A stretch of 64,000 nucleotides of DNA from an uncultured Lachnospiraceae bacterium (GTDB taxonomy: Bacteria; Bacillota; Clostridia; Lachnospirales; Lachnospiraceae): NCBI GenBank assembly GCA_910588125.1, contig CAJUPI010000002.1, positions 65,406 to 129,405 on the forward strand. Direction: 5' to 3'. The notes beneath the pieces are model-generated. The model had not been told where the DNA came from and ran no database searches. It was given only the letters and a program-made list of their open reading frames with translations. Below are positions 32,552 to 41,507 of the stretch, piece by piece. The position numbers and the translations under genes are program-made. The stretch's first letter is position 1. The number at the start of each line of letters is the position of its first letter.

Positions 32552-33823
32552 ATGAGCAGGCAGTTATTACACACCCCAGAAGGAGTCCGGGATATTTACG
32601 CTGAAGAATGCGCCAGAAAAATGGCTGTTCAGGATAAGATTCAAAAAATATTTTATTTGTATGGTTATCAGAATATAGAAACTCCTACCTATGAATTTTT
32701 TGATATCTTTAAGAAGGAGCGGGGAAGCGCTGGCACCAGGGAAATGTATAAGTTTTTTGACCGGGAGAATAACACTTTGGTACTGCGTCCGGACATGACA
32801 CCGCCGATTGCCCGCTGCGTGGCAAAATATTTTATGGATGAGACAGGGCCTCTGCGGTTGTGCTATCTGGGACAGACTTATCTGAACGGAGCCAGTTACC
32901 AGGGAAGGCTCAATGAGACAACCCAGACCGGCGCTGAGCTTATTGGAGATGATTCCAGCGATGGAGATGCCGAAATGATTGCCATGGTGATCGATGCTTT
33001 GAGATCCACGGGTTTGCAGGAATTCCAGGTAGAGCTGGGACAAGTGGAATTTTACCGGGGGCTGGTGGAAGAAGCGGGTATGGATGAAGAGACCTGCAGC
33101 CAGCTCCAGGAACTGATTGAAAATAAGAATTATTTTGGCGTTGAAGAACTTTTGACGGAACAGACCATGTCCGAGAATCAAAAGCAGGTGTTTTTAAAGC
33201 TGCCGGAATTGTTTGGAGATATAGAGAAGATTCGCCTGGCCAGAAGCATGACTACCAACAAACGTTCTCTCCGGGCCATCGATCGGCTGGAACGGGTGCA
33301 GGAGATTCTTGACAGCTATGGATTGGGGGATTATGTATCTTATGATCTGGGGATGCTGAGTAAGTATTCTTATTATACCGGGATTATTTTTAAGGCATAT
33401 ACCTACGGCACCGGCGAATATCTGGTGACCGGCGGACGGTATGACAAGCTTCTGGTGCAGTTTGGGAAGGATACTCCGGCAGTAGGCTTTGCCATTGTGG
33501 TAGACCGGCTGATGCAGGCTCTTTCCCGCCAGAGGATCGTGACAAAGGTAGAGCGGGTGGAACAGATCGTGCTGTATGAGCCGGGAGCCCGGACAAGGGC
33601 AGTGGGACTGGCGAAGCATTTTCGGGCACAAGGCCAGGCCGTGCAATTGATTCGCAGGCCATCAGAACGGTCGGTGACCGATTATGTGTCTTATGCCAGG
33701 CAGCACCGGATGAGGACGCTTTTATATTTGACAAAAGGCCAGGTGACAGAATACCAGGTGGAGAGCGGACAGATGGAGACGAAAAATTGGGAAGAGTATG
33801 GGAAAAAGGGAGGAATGGAATGA
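32552..33823 (+). CDS. hisZ: HisZ, regulatory subunit of ATP phosphoribosyltransferase
   Basis: Histidyl-tRNA-synthetase-like protein of 423 residues that activates the short HisG and carries histidine feedback. Class II synthetase fold: TPEGVRDIYAEE, VLRPDMTPPIARCVA (motif 2), ETTQTGAELIG, and a C-terminal ITGGRYDKL-type segment (VTGGRYDKLLVQFG). The C-terminal anticodon-like domain (from about 330) is present. ATG 32552 is chosen after GGGAAGAG and because the promoter lies inside the longer frame. Its last codons overlap hisG. HisRS proper would need the HisA motif RYDKLYE-G context and HisRS motif 3, so HisZ is the better call. Confidence 0.9.
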   Translation: MSRQLLHTPEGVRDIYAEECARKMAVQDKIQKIFYLYGYQNIETPTYEFFDIFKKERGSAGTREMYKFFDRENNTLVLRPDMTPPIARCVAKYFMDETGPLRLCYLGQTYLNGASYQGRLNETTQTGAELIGDDSSDGDAEMIAMVIDALRSTGLQEFQVELGQVEFYRGLVEEAGMDEETCSQLQELIENKNYFGVEELLTEQTMSENQKQVFLKLPELFGDIEKIRLARSMTTNKRSLRAIDRLERVQEILDSYGLGDYVSYDLGMLSKYSYYTGIIFKAYTYGTGEYLVTGGRYDKLLVQFGKDTPAVGFAIVVDRLMQALSRQRIVTKVERVEQIVLYEPGARTRAVGLAKHFRAQGQAVQLIRRPSERSVTDYVSYARQHRMRTLLYLTKGQVTEYQVESGQMETKNWEEYGKKGGME

Positions 33824-34470
33824 GATATCTGACCTTTGCCCTTGCCAAGGGCAGACTGGCAAACAAATCTTTGGAGATGTTTGAAAAAATCGGCATTACC
33901 TGCGAGGAAATGAAGGATAAAAATTCCAGAAAGCTGATTTTCACCAATGAGGAGCTGAAAATGCGGTTTTTTCTGGCTAAAGCGAATGATGTGCCGACCT
34001 ATGTAGAATATGGTGCCGCCGATATCGGAATTGTGGGCAAGGATACGATCTTGGAAGAGGGGCGGAAGCTATATGAGGTATTGGATCTGGGAATTGGACG
34101 CTGCCGGATGTGTGTGTGTGGGCCAGAACCGGCAAGCGAATATCTGAAACATCATGAGCTGATTCGGGTGGCAACCAAATATCCGTCTATCGCCAAGGAT
34201 TATTTTTATAATAAAAAGCATCAGACAGTGGAAATTATCAAGCTGAACGGCTCTATCGAGCTGGCGCCGATTGTGGGGCTGGCAGAGGTTATTGTGGATA
34301 TTGTGGAGACGGGGTCTACATTGCGGGAGAATGGCTTGGCGGTGTTGGAGGAAGTTTGTCCGTTGTCTGCCCGGATGGTAGTGAATCAGGTGAGCATGAA
34401 GCGGGAAAACGAGCGGATTACCGAGATGATACGAGATATGAAAAGGCTGGTACAGGAAAGCAGTGAATGA
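33820..34470 (+). CDS. hisG: HisG, ATP phosphoribosyltransferase catalytic subunit (short form)
   Basis: First enzyme of histidine synthesis, joining ATP and PRPP. Its 216 residues match the short form that needs HisZ, lacking the C-terminal regulatory domain. Signatures: LTFALAKGRLANKS, YVEYGAADIGIVGKD, and the PRPP motif VDIVETGSTLRENGL. It starts inside the hisZ stop codon (ATGA), which supports stoichiometric translation of the hetero-octamer. Confidence 0.95.
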   Translation: MRYLTFALAKGRLANKSLEMFEKIGITCEEMKDKNSRKLIFTNEELKMRFFLAKANDVPTYVEYGAADIGIVGKDTILEEGRKLYEVLDLGIGRCRMCVCGPEPASEYLKHHELIRVATKYPSIAKDYFYNKKHQTVEIIKLNGSIELAPIVGLAEVIVDIVETGSTLRENGLAVLEEVCPLSARMVVNQVSMKRENERITEMIRDMKRLVQESSE

Positions 34471-34524
34471 CAGGGGTTCAGACAAAGCGTTGGCGGGCGT
34501 GTCAGACAGAGAACGGAGGAGAAA

Positions 34525-35817
34525 ATGAGAATTGTCAAACTGAATGAGCAAAGCAGGCAGGATATCCTTGCCAGCTTATTGAAGCGGGATCCTAACAATT
34601 ACAGTGGCTATGAGGACCGGGTGCGGGAGATCGTGGAGAATGTGAAGAACCGCCGGGACGAGGCGCTTTTTGAGTATACGGAGAAATTTGACGGTGTGGA
34701 GTTGACGGCGGATAAGATTCGGGTAACGGAGGAGGAGATTTCAGAGGCGCTTTCGCTGGTGGAGCCGTCTTTACTTTCCGTGATGAAAAAATCCATGAAG
34801 AATATCCGGGAATATCATGAGAAGCAAAAGCAGTACAGTTGGTTTGACAGCCGGCCGGATGGCGTAATACTGGGGCAGAAGGTGACGCCCCTGGCCAGTG
34901 TGGGGGTGTATGTGCCTGGAGGGAAGGCGGCTTATCCATCCTCAGTACTTATGAATATCATTCCGGCCAAGGTGGCGGGAGTGGAGCGGATTGTGATGGT
35001 GACGCCGCCGGGAAAAGACGGCAAAGTGAATCCGGTGACATTGGCGGCGGCGCATCTGGCTGGAGCGACGGAAAGCTATAAGGCAGGCGGGGCCCAGGCG
35101 ATTGCGGCCCTGGCTTTTGGAACAGAATCGATTCCGCGGGTGGACAAAATTGCCGGGCCGGGCAATATTTTTGTAGCTTTGGCGAAAAAGGCAGTTTACG
35201 GACATGTGAGTATTGACAGCATTGCCGGGCCGAGCGAGATTCTGGTGCTTGCTGATGACAGCGCGAATCCTCGGTATGTGGCGGCAGATCTGCTGTCTCA
35301 GGCAGAGCATGATGAACTGGCCAGTGCAATCCTGGTTACTACCAGCATGGAGCTGGCAAAGAAGGTTTCAACAGAGGTGGAAAGATTTTTGGAGCAGCTT
35401 TCCCGGCAGGAGATTCTTAAGAAGTCCTTAGAGAATTATGGCTATATCCTGGTGGCGGATTCTATGGCGGATGCCATTGAAACGGCCAATCAGATTGCCT
35501 CGGAGCATTTGGAGATTGTGACCCGCAATCCTTTTGAGGTGATGACGAAGATTCGGAATGCCGGGGCGATTTTTCTGGGTGAATACAGCTCGGAGCCCTT
35601 GGGCGATTATTTTGCAGGCCCTAACCATGTGCTTCCCACCAACGGGACGGCAAAGTTTTTCTCACCGCTGGGAGTGGATGATTATGTAAAGAAATCCAGC
35701 GTTATTTACTATTCCAGGGAGGCTCTTAAGCCGGTTCACAAGGATATTGAGACATTTGCCCGGGCGGAGGGGTTGACGGCCCACGCCAATTCCATCCGGG
35801 TGCGGTTTGAGGAGTAG
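34525..35817 (+). CDS. hisD: HisD, histidinol dehydrogenase
   Basis: Zinc enzyme of 430 residues catalysing the last two oxidations to histidine. Seen: ASVGVYVPGGKAAYPSSVLM, KIAGPGNIFVALAKK, the signature region DLLSQAEHDELASAILVT with zinc ligands Gln/His, and the C-terminal GPNHVLPT with catalytic/zinc His residues. Full length with GGAGGAG upstream. Third gene in the his order Z-G-D-B-A-IE. Confidence 0.97.
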   Translation: MRIVKLNEQSRQDILASLLKRDPNNYSGYEDRVREIVENVKNRRDEALFEYTEKFDGVELTADKIRVTEEEISEALSLVEPSLLSVMKKSMKNIREYHEKQKQYSWFDSRPDGVILGQKVTPLASVGVYVPGGKAAYPSSVLMNIIPAKVAGVERIVMVTPPGKDGKVNPVTLAAAHLAGATESYKAGGAQAIAALAFGTESIPRVDKIAGPGNIFVALAKKAVYGHVSIDSIAGPSEILVLADDSANPRYVAADLLSQAEHDELASAILVTTSMELAKKVSTEVERFLEQLSRQEILKKSLENYGYILVADSMADAIETANQIASEHLEIVTRNPFEVMTKIRNAGAIFLGEYSSEPLGDYFAGPNHVLPTNGTAKFFSPLGVDDYVKKSSVIYYSREALKPVHKDIETFARAEGLTAHANSIRVRFEE

Positions 35818-35870
35818 GCAGTTAAAAGAACAGAGACGACGGACAGATAAAAAAGCCGGGAGGGATTTTT

Positions 35871-36476
35871 ATGGAAAAAGGATGGAAAGAAGGAAGAATT
35901 GCTGCGATCACCAGAACAACCAGGGAGACGGACATTTCCCTGACTCTGAATCTGGATGGGAGCGGACGGGCGCAGATTGATACCGGAATCGGCTTTTTTG
36001 ATCATATGCTTCATGGATTTGCCCGTCATGGCCTGTTCGATCTGACCGTGAAGGTGAAAGGGGATCTGGAGGTGGATACGCATCATACCATTGAGGATAC
36101 GGGGATTGTGCTGGGAAATGCCATCCGTCAGGCAGTGGGGGACAAGGCGGGGATTGTACGCTATGGTTCCCGGATCCTTCCGATGGATGAGGCGCTGATA
36201 CTCTGTGCTTTGGACTTGTGCGGCCGGCCTTATCTGGTCTACGATTTGACCTTGGACCGGGAAAAGGTAGGGGATTTGGAGACAGAGATGATACGGGAGT
36301 TTTTCTATGCAGTTTCTTACGGGGCAACGATGAACCTGCATATCAAACAGCTGGCCGGGAGAAATAACCACCATATTATTGAAGGGGCCTTTAAAGCATT
36401 TGCCAAGGCGTTGGACGAGGCTGTCCGGCAGGATGAGCGAATCAGCGGAGTGTTGTCGACAAAAGGCAGCCTGTAG
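35871..36476 (+). CDS. hisB: HisB, imidazoleglycerol-phosphate dehydratase
   Basis: Monofunctional dehydratase of 201 residues. Manganese-binding repeats are intact: GFFDHMLHGFARH and DTHHTIEDTGIVLG in the first half, FFYAVSYGAT and NNHHIIEGAFKAFA in the second. No histidinol-phosphatase domain is fused. It lies 53 bp after hisD and 47 bp before hisA. Confidence 0.97.
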   Translation: MEKGWKEGRIAAITRTTRETDISLTLNLDGSGRAQIDTGIGFFDHMLHGFARHGLFDLTVKVKGDLEVDTHHTIEDTGIVLGNAIRQAVGDKAGIVRYGSRILPMDEALILCALDLCGRPYLVYDLTLDREKVGDLETEMIREFFYAVSYGATMNLHIKQLAGRNNHHIIEGAFKAFAKALDEAVRQDERISGVLSTKGSL

Positions 36477-36523
36477 AAAACTATAAAAGAACAAAAAAAC
36501 GAGGCAGAGAAGGAGCACATATT

Positions 36524-37258
36524 ATGCAGCTATATCCGGCAATTGACATGAAAAACGGCAAATGCGTCCGTCTGACACAGGGAGCTTTTGATAATGTAAA
36601 GGTGTATGGGGACAATCCGGCAGACATGGCAGGACTATGGGCCGGACAGGGGGCATCATTCCTTCATCTGGTGGATTTGGACGGGGCTTTGGCCGGCCGG
36701 TCGGTAAATGAGAGCGCGATTCGGGCCATTGTGGAGCAGGTAAATATACCCGTGGAGCTGGGCGGCGGCCTCCGCAGTGCAGCGGCAGTCCGGCATATGC
36801 TGGATTTGGGAGTAAGCCGCTGTATTATCGGGACCAAGGCGGCAGAGCGGCCGGAGTTTATCAGAGAGCTGGTAGAGGAGTTTGGACCGGAAAAAATCGT
36901 GGCCGGAGTGGATGCGAAAGACGGTATGGTGGCTGTGGACGGTTGGGAGCGGACCAGTGAGATGACGGCGATAGCGCTGTGTTTGAAGATGAAAGAATAC
37001 GGAGTACGGCATATTGTTTACACAGATATTTCCCGCGATGGCATGTTGTCCGGCCCTAATGTGCCTTATACCAAAATGCTTGCCAAAGAAACCGGCCTGG
37101 ATGTGATCGCGTCCGGTGGGGTATCTTCGATGGAGGATTTGGAAAACCTTTATGAAAACGGTATCCAGGGGGTGATTATCGGGAAGGCATTATATGAGAA
37201 GCGGATTTATCTGCCAGAGGCAATTGCGCGATATGAGAGAATAAAAAATGATAAATAA
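36524..37258 (+). CDS. hisA: HisA, phosphoribosylformimino-AICAR-phosphate isomerase
   Basis: TIM-barrel isomerase of 244 residues. Catalytic Asp in YPAIDMKNGKCVRL at strand 1; VDLDGALAG at strand 2; ELGGGLRS at strand 3; VGVDAKDG-like AGVDAKDGMVAV at strand 5; and the second catalytic Asp in YTDISRDGMLSGPN. Phosphate loops ASGGVSS and GVIIGKALYE are intact. In this window it is the only fully functional barrel of the HisA/HisF pair. Confidence 0.97.
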   Translation: MQLYPAIDMKNGKCVRLTQGAFDNVKVYGDNPADMAGLWAGQGASFLHLVDLDGALAGRSVNESAIRAIVEQVNIPVELGGGLRSAAAVRHMLDLGVSRCIIGTKAAERPEFIRELVEEFGPEKIVAGVDAKDGMVAVDGWERTSEMTAIALCLKMKEYGVRHIVYTDISRDGMLSGPNVPYTKMLAKETGLDVIASGGVSSMEDLENLYENGIQGVIIGKALYEKRIYLPEAIARYERIKNDK

Positions 37259-37315
37259 ATAGTTGTTATTTACAGAAAACAAAGGATTTAGCAGCAAACA
37301 AGGAGGAGGGAGACG

Positions 37316-38614
37316 ATGTCAGATGTGAAAAAGCTGGTGGCCGGAATCGGTTGCCGGGAGGGAAACGCCGTACTTTTAAGCCATGCAGAGGTTAATAGCA
37401 GCCGTTCGTTAAAAGCTCTGGCACATTATTATAATGACAATGGGGCGGACGAACTGCTGCTGTGGGATTTGTCCGAAAGCGATGAAGACCATGAGCGGAC
37501 GATTGGAATTATAAAGGAGCTGGCCCGCGTTATTGACATTCCGATTCTGACCGGTGGCCGGGTGCGGCGGCTGGAGGATGTGAAAAAATACCTGTATGCC
37601 GGAGCAAAGGCGGTGTTTTTGGACGGTTCTGATATGGATAATGTAGATCTGATTAAAGAGGCAGCCGATCGGTTTGGCGGCGAAAAGATTTATGTCCATC
37701 TTCCTTCTCCCCGCCTTTTGGGACGAGTTTCGGAGTTCCTGCAGTTGGGAGCGTCAATGATTTTGTTGGATGTGGGCGGTAATGTGGAAATTCTGGAGTC
37801 TGGTTTTTACACCAGTCAGGAAGGCCCGTTTCTTATTCTGTGCAATGAGCGGGAGCTTCCGGTGATTTCCGTGTGCATGGCGGCGGACCATTGCGCCGGT
37901 GTGGTATTGACTGTGCCGGAGGAAAACGAAGGCAGCTATATGGAGTTGAAAGGCGAACTGAAAAAGCGGGGCCAGAATGTAATTACCTTTAACAGCACTA
38001 TGGAATGGAGCAGCTTTAAGACCAATGAGGACGGATTGATCCCCGTTGTTGTCCAGGATTACAAAACGGAACAGGTGCTGATGCTGGCATACATGAATGA
38101 ACAGGCATTTCAGGATACCTTGAGAACCGGAAAGATGAATTATTACAGCCGCAGCCGGAAATCCCAGTGGCTGAAGGGAGAGACTTCCGGGCATTTCCAG
38201 TATGTGAAATCTCTTTATTTGGACTGCGATAATGATACAATATTAGCCAGGGTCCACTCTATTGGCGCGGCATGCCACACGGGGAATATCAGCTGCTTTT
38301 TCAAGACTCTGGCTGAGAAGGAGCATAAGGAAACCAATCCGCTAAAAGTATTTGAAGATGTATATGCAGTGATTCAGGATCGGAAGGTACATCCAAAGGA
38401 AGGTTCTTATACCAACTATTTGTTTGACAAAGGGATCGATAAGATTCTTAAAAAGCTGGGGGAGGAAGCTACGGAGATCGTGATTGCCGCCAAGAACCCG
38501 GATGCCGAAGAAATTAAGTATGAGATCTCGGATTTCCTGTATCACATGATGGTGCTCATGGCGGTAAAAGGAATTACCTGGGAGGAGATTACCGAGGAGC
38601 TGGCCAACCGGTGA
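37316..38614 (+). CDS. hisI: HisIE bifunctional enzyme with an N-terminal degenerate HisF-like barrel
   Basis: Fusion protein of 432 residues. Residues 1 to about 225 resemble HisF/HisA (ALAHYYNDNGADELLLWDLS, IDIPILTGGRVRRLEDVKKYL). The strand-1 catalytic Asp of HisF (CLDVKDG) is Gly here (GIGCREG), and the second Asp region reads VHLPSPRL, so this domain is probably inactive. About 232-320 is HisI, the cyclohydrolase (YYSRSRKSQWLKGETSG; metal site LDCDNDTILARV and ACHTGNISCF). About 335-432 is HisE, the pyrophosphohydrolase (KKLGEEATEIVIAAKN). It carries out steps 2 and 3. hisF, hisH and hisC are not in this cluster. Confidence 0.93.
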   Translation: MSDVKKLVAGIGCREGNAVLLSHAEVNSSRSLKALAHYYNDNGADELLLWDLSESDEDHERTIGIIKELARVIDIPILTGGRVRRLEDVKKYLYAGAKAVFLDGSDMDNVDLIKEAADRFGGEKIYVHLPSPRLLGRVSEFLQLGASMILLDVGGNVEILESGFYTSQEGPFLILCNERELPVISVCMAADHCAGVVLTVPEENEGSYMELKGELKKRGQNVITFNSTMEWSSFKTNEDGLIPVVVQDYKTEQVLMLAYMNEQAFQDTLRTGKMNYYSRSRKSQWLKGETSGHFQYVKSLYLDCDNDTILARVHSIGAACHTGNISCFFKTLAEKEHKETNPLKVFEDVYAVIQDRKVHPKEGSYTNYLFDKGIDKILKKLGEEATEIVIAAKNPDAEEIKYEISDFLYHMMVLMAVKGITWEEITEELANR

Positions 38615-38639
38615 GCGGCTTATAGAAATGGAGGAAAAA

Positions 38640-39872
38640 ATGTCAAAGGTGACAGAGAAATTTTTGCGCTATGTATCAATGGATACCCAGTCAGAAGCGG
38701 AACAGGAGCAGATTCCCAGTACCAAAAAGCAACAGCAGCTGGCCGGGATGCTGGCAAAGGAGCTGCTTACGATGGGTGCGGAAAATGTGACGGTCAGCAG
38801 TCAGTCCTACGTCTGTGCCACGATTCCGGCTACAACAGAAAAAACGACTCTAGCCCTGGGATTTATCGCTCATATGGATACCTCTCCGGATGCCTCCGGA
38901 GAGAATGTGAAGGCCCGAATGATTACCGGGTATGACGGGGGAGATATCTGTTTGAATGAACAGCGGCAGATTTTTTTGTCACCAGGAGAGTTTCCTTCTT
39001 TAACACGTTATGTGGGGCAGGATTTAATTGTGACGGACGGAACTACCCTGCTGGGAGCAGATGACAAAGCTGGGGTGGCGGAAATTATGTCCATGGCAGA
39101 ATATTTTCTGGCACATCCGGAGATTCCGCATGGAAAAATCTGTATCGGTTTTACTCCGGATGAGGAAGTGGGGCGGGGAGCCGACGGTTTTGATGTGGAA
39201 CTTTTTGGGGCGGATGTGGCTTATACGGTGGACGGAGGCCGCCTGGGAGAGCTGGAATATGAGAATTTTAATGCCGCGTCGGGCAGGGTTTTCGTTCATG
39301 GCCGGGGCGTCCACCCGGGGTCTGCCAAACATGTGATGAAAAATGCCTCATTGATGGCCATGGAATTTCATCAGATGCTTCCGGCAGCCGAGAATCCCAT
39401 GTATACAGAAGGCTATGAAGGCTTTTTTCATCTCACGGATATGCGGGGAGATATGGTGAAGGCGCAGCTGGACTATATTATCCGGGATCATGACCGGGGG
39501 AAATTTGAAGAAAAAAAGCAGATGTTCGTCCGGATTGCAGACTTTCTCAATAGTAAATATGGAGAGGGCACAGTAGAAATCTTTGTGAAAGATTCTTACT
39601 ACAATATGAGAGAGAAAATAGAACCGCATTTCTATCTGATTGATATAGCCAGGGCATCCATGGAAAAGGCAGGAATTGTGCCGAAGATTGTGCCAATCCG
39701 CGGCGGTACGGACGGGGCCCGCCTGTCTTATATGGGGCTACCCTGCCCGAATTTGTGTACCGGCGGCGAGAATTTTCATGGAATCCATGAATATATCTGT
39801 GTGCAATCCATGGAAAGCGTGGTGGGCTTGCTGATAGAAATCGTGAAGGAGTTTGCGGAAAAAAATCAATAA
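38640..39872 (+). CDS. pepT: PepT, tripeptide aminopeptidase
   Basis: Cytosolic M20B di-zinc peptidase of 410 residues removing N-terminal residues from tripeptides. Metal ligands and catalytic residues are in IAHMDTSPDASG, LGADDKAGVAEI, TPDEEVGRGAD, VDGGRLGELE and the C-terminal GGENFHGIHEY. GGTDGARLSYMG is the substrate-site signature. GGAGG six bases before ATG 38640 sets the start. Follows the his operon by 25 bp and may be read from it. Confidence 0.95.
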   Translation: MSKVTEKFLRYVSMDTQSEAEQEQIPSTKKQQQLAGMLAKELLTMGAENVTVSSQSYVCATIPATTEKTTLALGFIAHMDTSPDASGENVKARMITGYDGGDICLNEQRQIFLSPGEFPSLTRYVGQDLIVTDGTTLLGADDKAGVAEIMSMAEYFLAHPEIPHGKICIGFTPDEEVGRGADGFDVELFGADVAYTVDGGRLGELEYENFNAASGRVFVHGRGVHPGSAKHVMKNASLMAMEFHQMLPAAENPMYTEGYEGFFHLTDMRGDMVKAQLDYIIRDHDRGKFEEKKQMFVRIADFLNSKYGEGTVEIFVKDSYYNMREKIEPHFYLIDIARASMEKAGIVPKIVPIRGGTDGARLSYMGLPCPNLCTGGENFHGIHEYICVQSMESVVGLLIEIVKEFAEKNQ

Positions 39873-39955
39873 TTGCGGGAAAACAATGAGGGGGCCAGAG
39901 AATAATCCGCTTTCTGCTGGAATAGGATAGAGTAATCATGTGCAGGAGTGGGACA

Positions 39956-41344
39956 ATGGGTAAAACGAATCGGGTACATGGGCTGATGGTGGGAATCACC
40001 ATCGGCTTTGCTTTTTGGGGCAGTGTGCAAATACAGCCGGAAAATCACGCAGGAATTTCCCAGGTATCTGCGATAAGGATTCAGTCGTCATCAGCTTCCC
40101 AAAGTGAAAAAAAGGAGCAAAATCCCGGGAATTTTCGGATATCAGAATCGGAATTCCCTAATATGGGAATAATCAGAACAACGCAGGAAGAAAAAAACAC
40201 AGAGAAGGACAATATCCGGCTGCACGCCTTGTCAGCAGTTTTGATGGATGGAGATACCGGACGCATTCTGTATGAAAAAGAAGGAGATACCTTTCGTCCC
40301 ATGGCCAGCACAACAAAAATTATGACCTGCATCCTGGCTTTGGAAAAAGGAACAGTCTCAGATATCTGTACGATGTCAGAGATCGCGGCAGCCCAGCCAA
40401 AGGTTCATTTAGGAGCAAAAAGAGGAACTCAGTTTTATATGAAAGATCTGCTGTATTCGTTGATGCTGGAGTCCCATAATGATTCGGCAGTCATGATTGC
40501 GGAACAGATTGGCGGCAGTGTGGAAGGGTTTTCCGCCTTGATGAACCAAAAGGCACGGGAGCTTGGCTGTCAAAAAACGTGTTTTCTTACGCCGAATGGA
40601 CTGGATAGGACGTATACGGCGCCGGACGGCCGGAAATATACTCATGGGACAACGGCAAAAGAGCTGGCAGCCATTATGCGCTACTGTGTCAGAGAATCGC
40701 CAAAACGAGAAGAATTTTTGGAAATTACCCGCGCATCTGGCCATACATTTACCGATATAGACGGGAAACATTCTTTTTCCTGTGTCAATCATAATGCGCT
40801 GTTGTCTATGATGAAGGGACTCATGAGCGGCAAGACAGGCTTTACCGGCGGCGCGGGTTATTCGTATGTGGCGGCGCTTGAGGATGAGGGGAGAACCTAT
40901 GTGCTGGCGTTGCTGGGAAGCGGCTGGCCGCCCCATAAAACATACAAATGGGCCGATGCGAAAGCGCTGTTCGATTATGGAAAAAACCATTTTTACTATC
41001 GGGACGTCTATCAGGAACCGGACTTAAAAGAGATCCCGGTTCGGGAGGGCGTTGCAGAAAAGGAAGGGCCGGCGGTGATAAAACCAGTAACCGGACTGAC
41101 CGAAAAGGAAAAGCATTTGCGGCTGCTGCTGGCAGAGGATGAGAAGGTGGAATTTTTAAAAGAGCTTCCGGATAATCTGGAAGCGCCGGTAGAACAGGGT
41201 GAATTGATCGGGCATATTTGTTATTTCCTGGATGGCAAAATGATTCGCAGCGATCCGCTTTATGCCGATCGGTCCATTGCCCGCAGAGACTTTATCTATT
41301 GCATCCGGCAGGTCTGGGAGAAATTTATAGGAAAACAATTGTAA
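39956..41344 (+). CDS. D-alanyl-D-alanine carboxypeptidase (S11, DacF-like)
   Basis: Extracytoplasmic penicillin-binding protein of 462 residues trimming peptidoglycan stem peptides. An N-terminal hydrophobic segment (about 10-25) is followed by a Ser/Gln/Glu-rich linker to about 80. Catalytic motifs: MASTTKIMTC (Ser-x-x-Lys), ESHNDSAVMIAE (Ser-x-Asn) and SGKTGFTGGAGYS (Lys-Thr-Gly). A C-terminal beta domain with a predicted hydrophobic/basic tail completes it. ATG 39956 follows AGGAGTGGG. Vegetative or sporulation role cannot be told from sequence. Confidence 0.92.
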   Translation: MGKTNRVHGLMVGITIGFAFWGSVQIQPENHAGISQVSAIRIQSSSASQSEKKEQNPGNFRISESEFPNMGIIRTTQEEKNTEKDNIRLHALSAVLMDGDTGRILYEKEGDTFRPMASTTKIMTCILALEKGTVSDICTMSEIAAAQPKVHLGAKRGTQFYMKDLLYSLMLESHNDSAVMIAEQIGGSVEGFSALMNQKARELGCQKTCFLTPNGLDRTYTAPDGRKYTHGTTAKELAAIMRYCVRESPKREEFLEITRASGHTFTDIDGKHSFSCVNHNALLSMMKGLMSGKTGFTGGAGYSYVAALEDEGRTYVLALLGSGWPPHKTYKWADAKALFDYGKNHFYYRDVYQEPDLKEIPVREGVAEKEGPAVIKPVTGLTEKEKHLRLLLAEDEKVEFLKELPDNLEAPVEQGELIGHICYFLDGKMIRSDPLYADRSIARRDFIYCIRQVWEKFIGKQL

Positions 41345-41380
41345 AAATATGTCGTCTTTTGAAAAAAATCCAAAAACTGC

Positions 41381-41409
41381 TTGAATTTTACCTCATAACA
41401 TTATACAAT
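41381..41409 (+). promoter_or_regulatory. Sigma-A promoter of the sodium-pumping decarboxylase cluster
   Basis: TTGAAT, 17-bp spacer, TACAAT, followed by about 98 bp before the first start codon. The upstream 36 bp hold no clear terminator for the carboxypeptidase gene. Confidence 0.65.
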
Positions 41410-41446
41410 TATAATCGGCAGAAATTTGGAGTTACTAAACGGAATA

Positions 41447-41464
41447 TTGTCAAAAGATTAACGA
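41447..41464 (+). promoter_or_regulatory. Candidate Rex (NADH-sensing repressor) operator
   Basis: TTGTCAAAAGATTAACGA matches the Rex consensus TTGTTAAnnnnTTAACAA at 12 of 14 fixed positions. It lies downstream of the -10 element and 43 bp before the start codon, where bound Rex would block transcription. Rex control fits a fermentative redox-balancing pathway. Evidence is motif only. Confidence 0.55.
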
Positions 41465-41507
41465 TTCTTGGCAATGCCGTCAATATTTTAAAATGGAGGA
41501 TTGCAAA

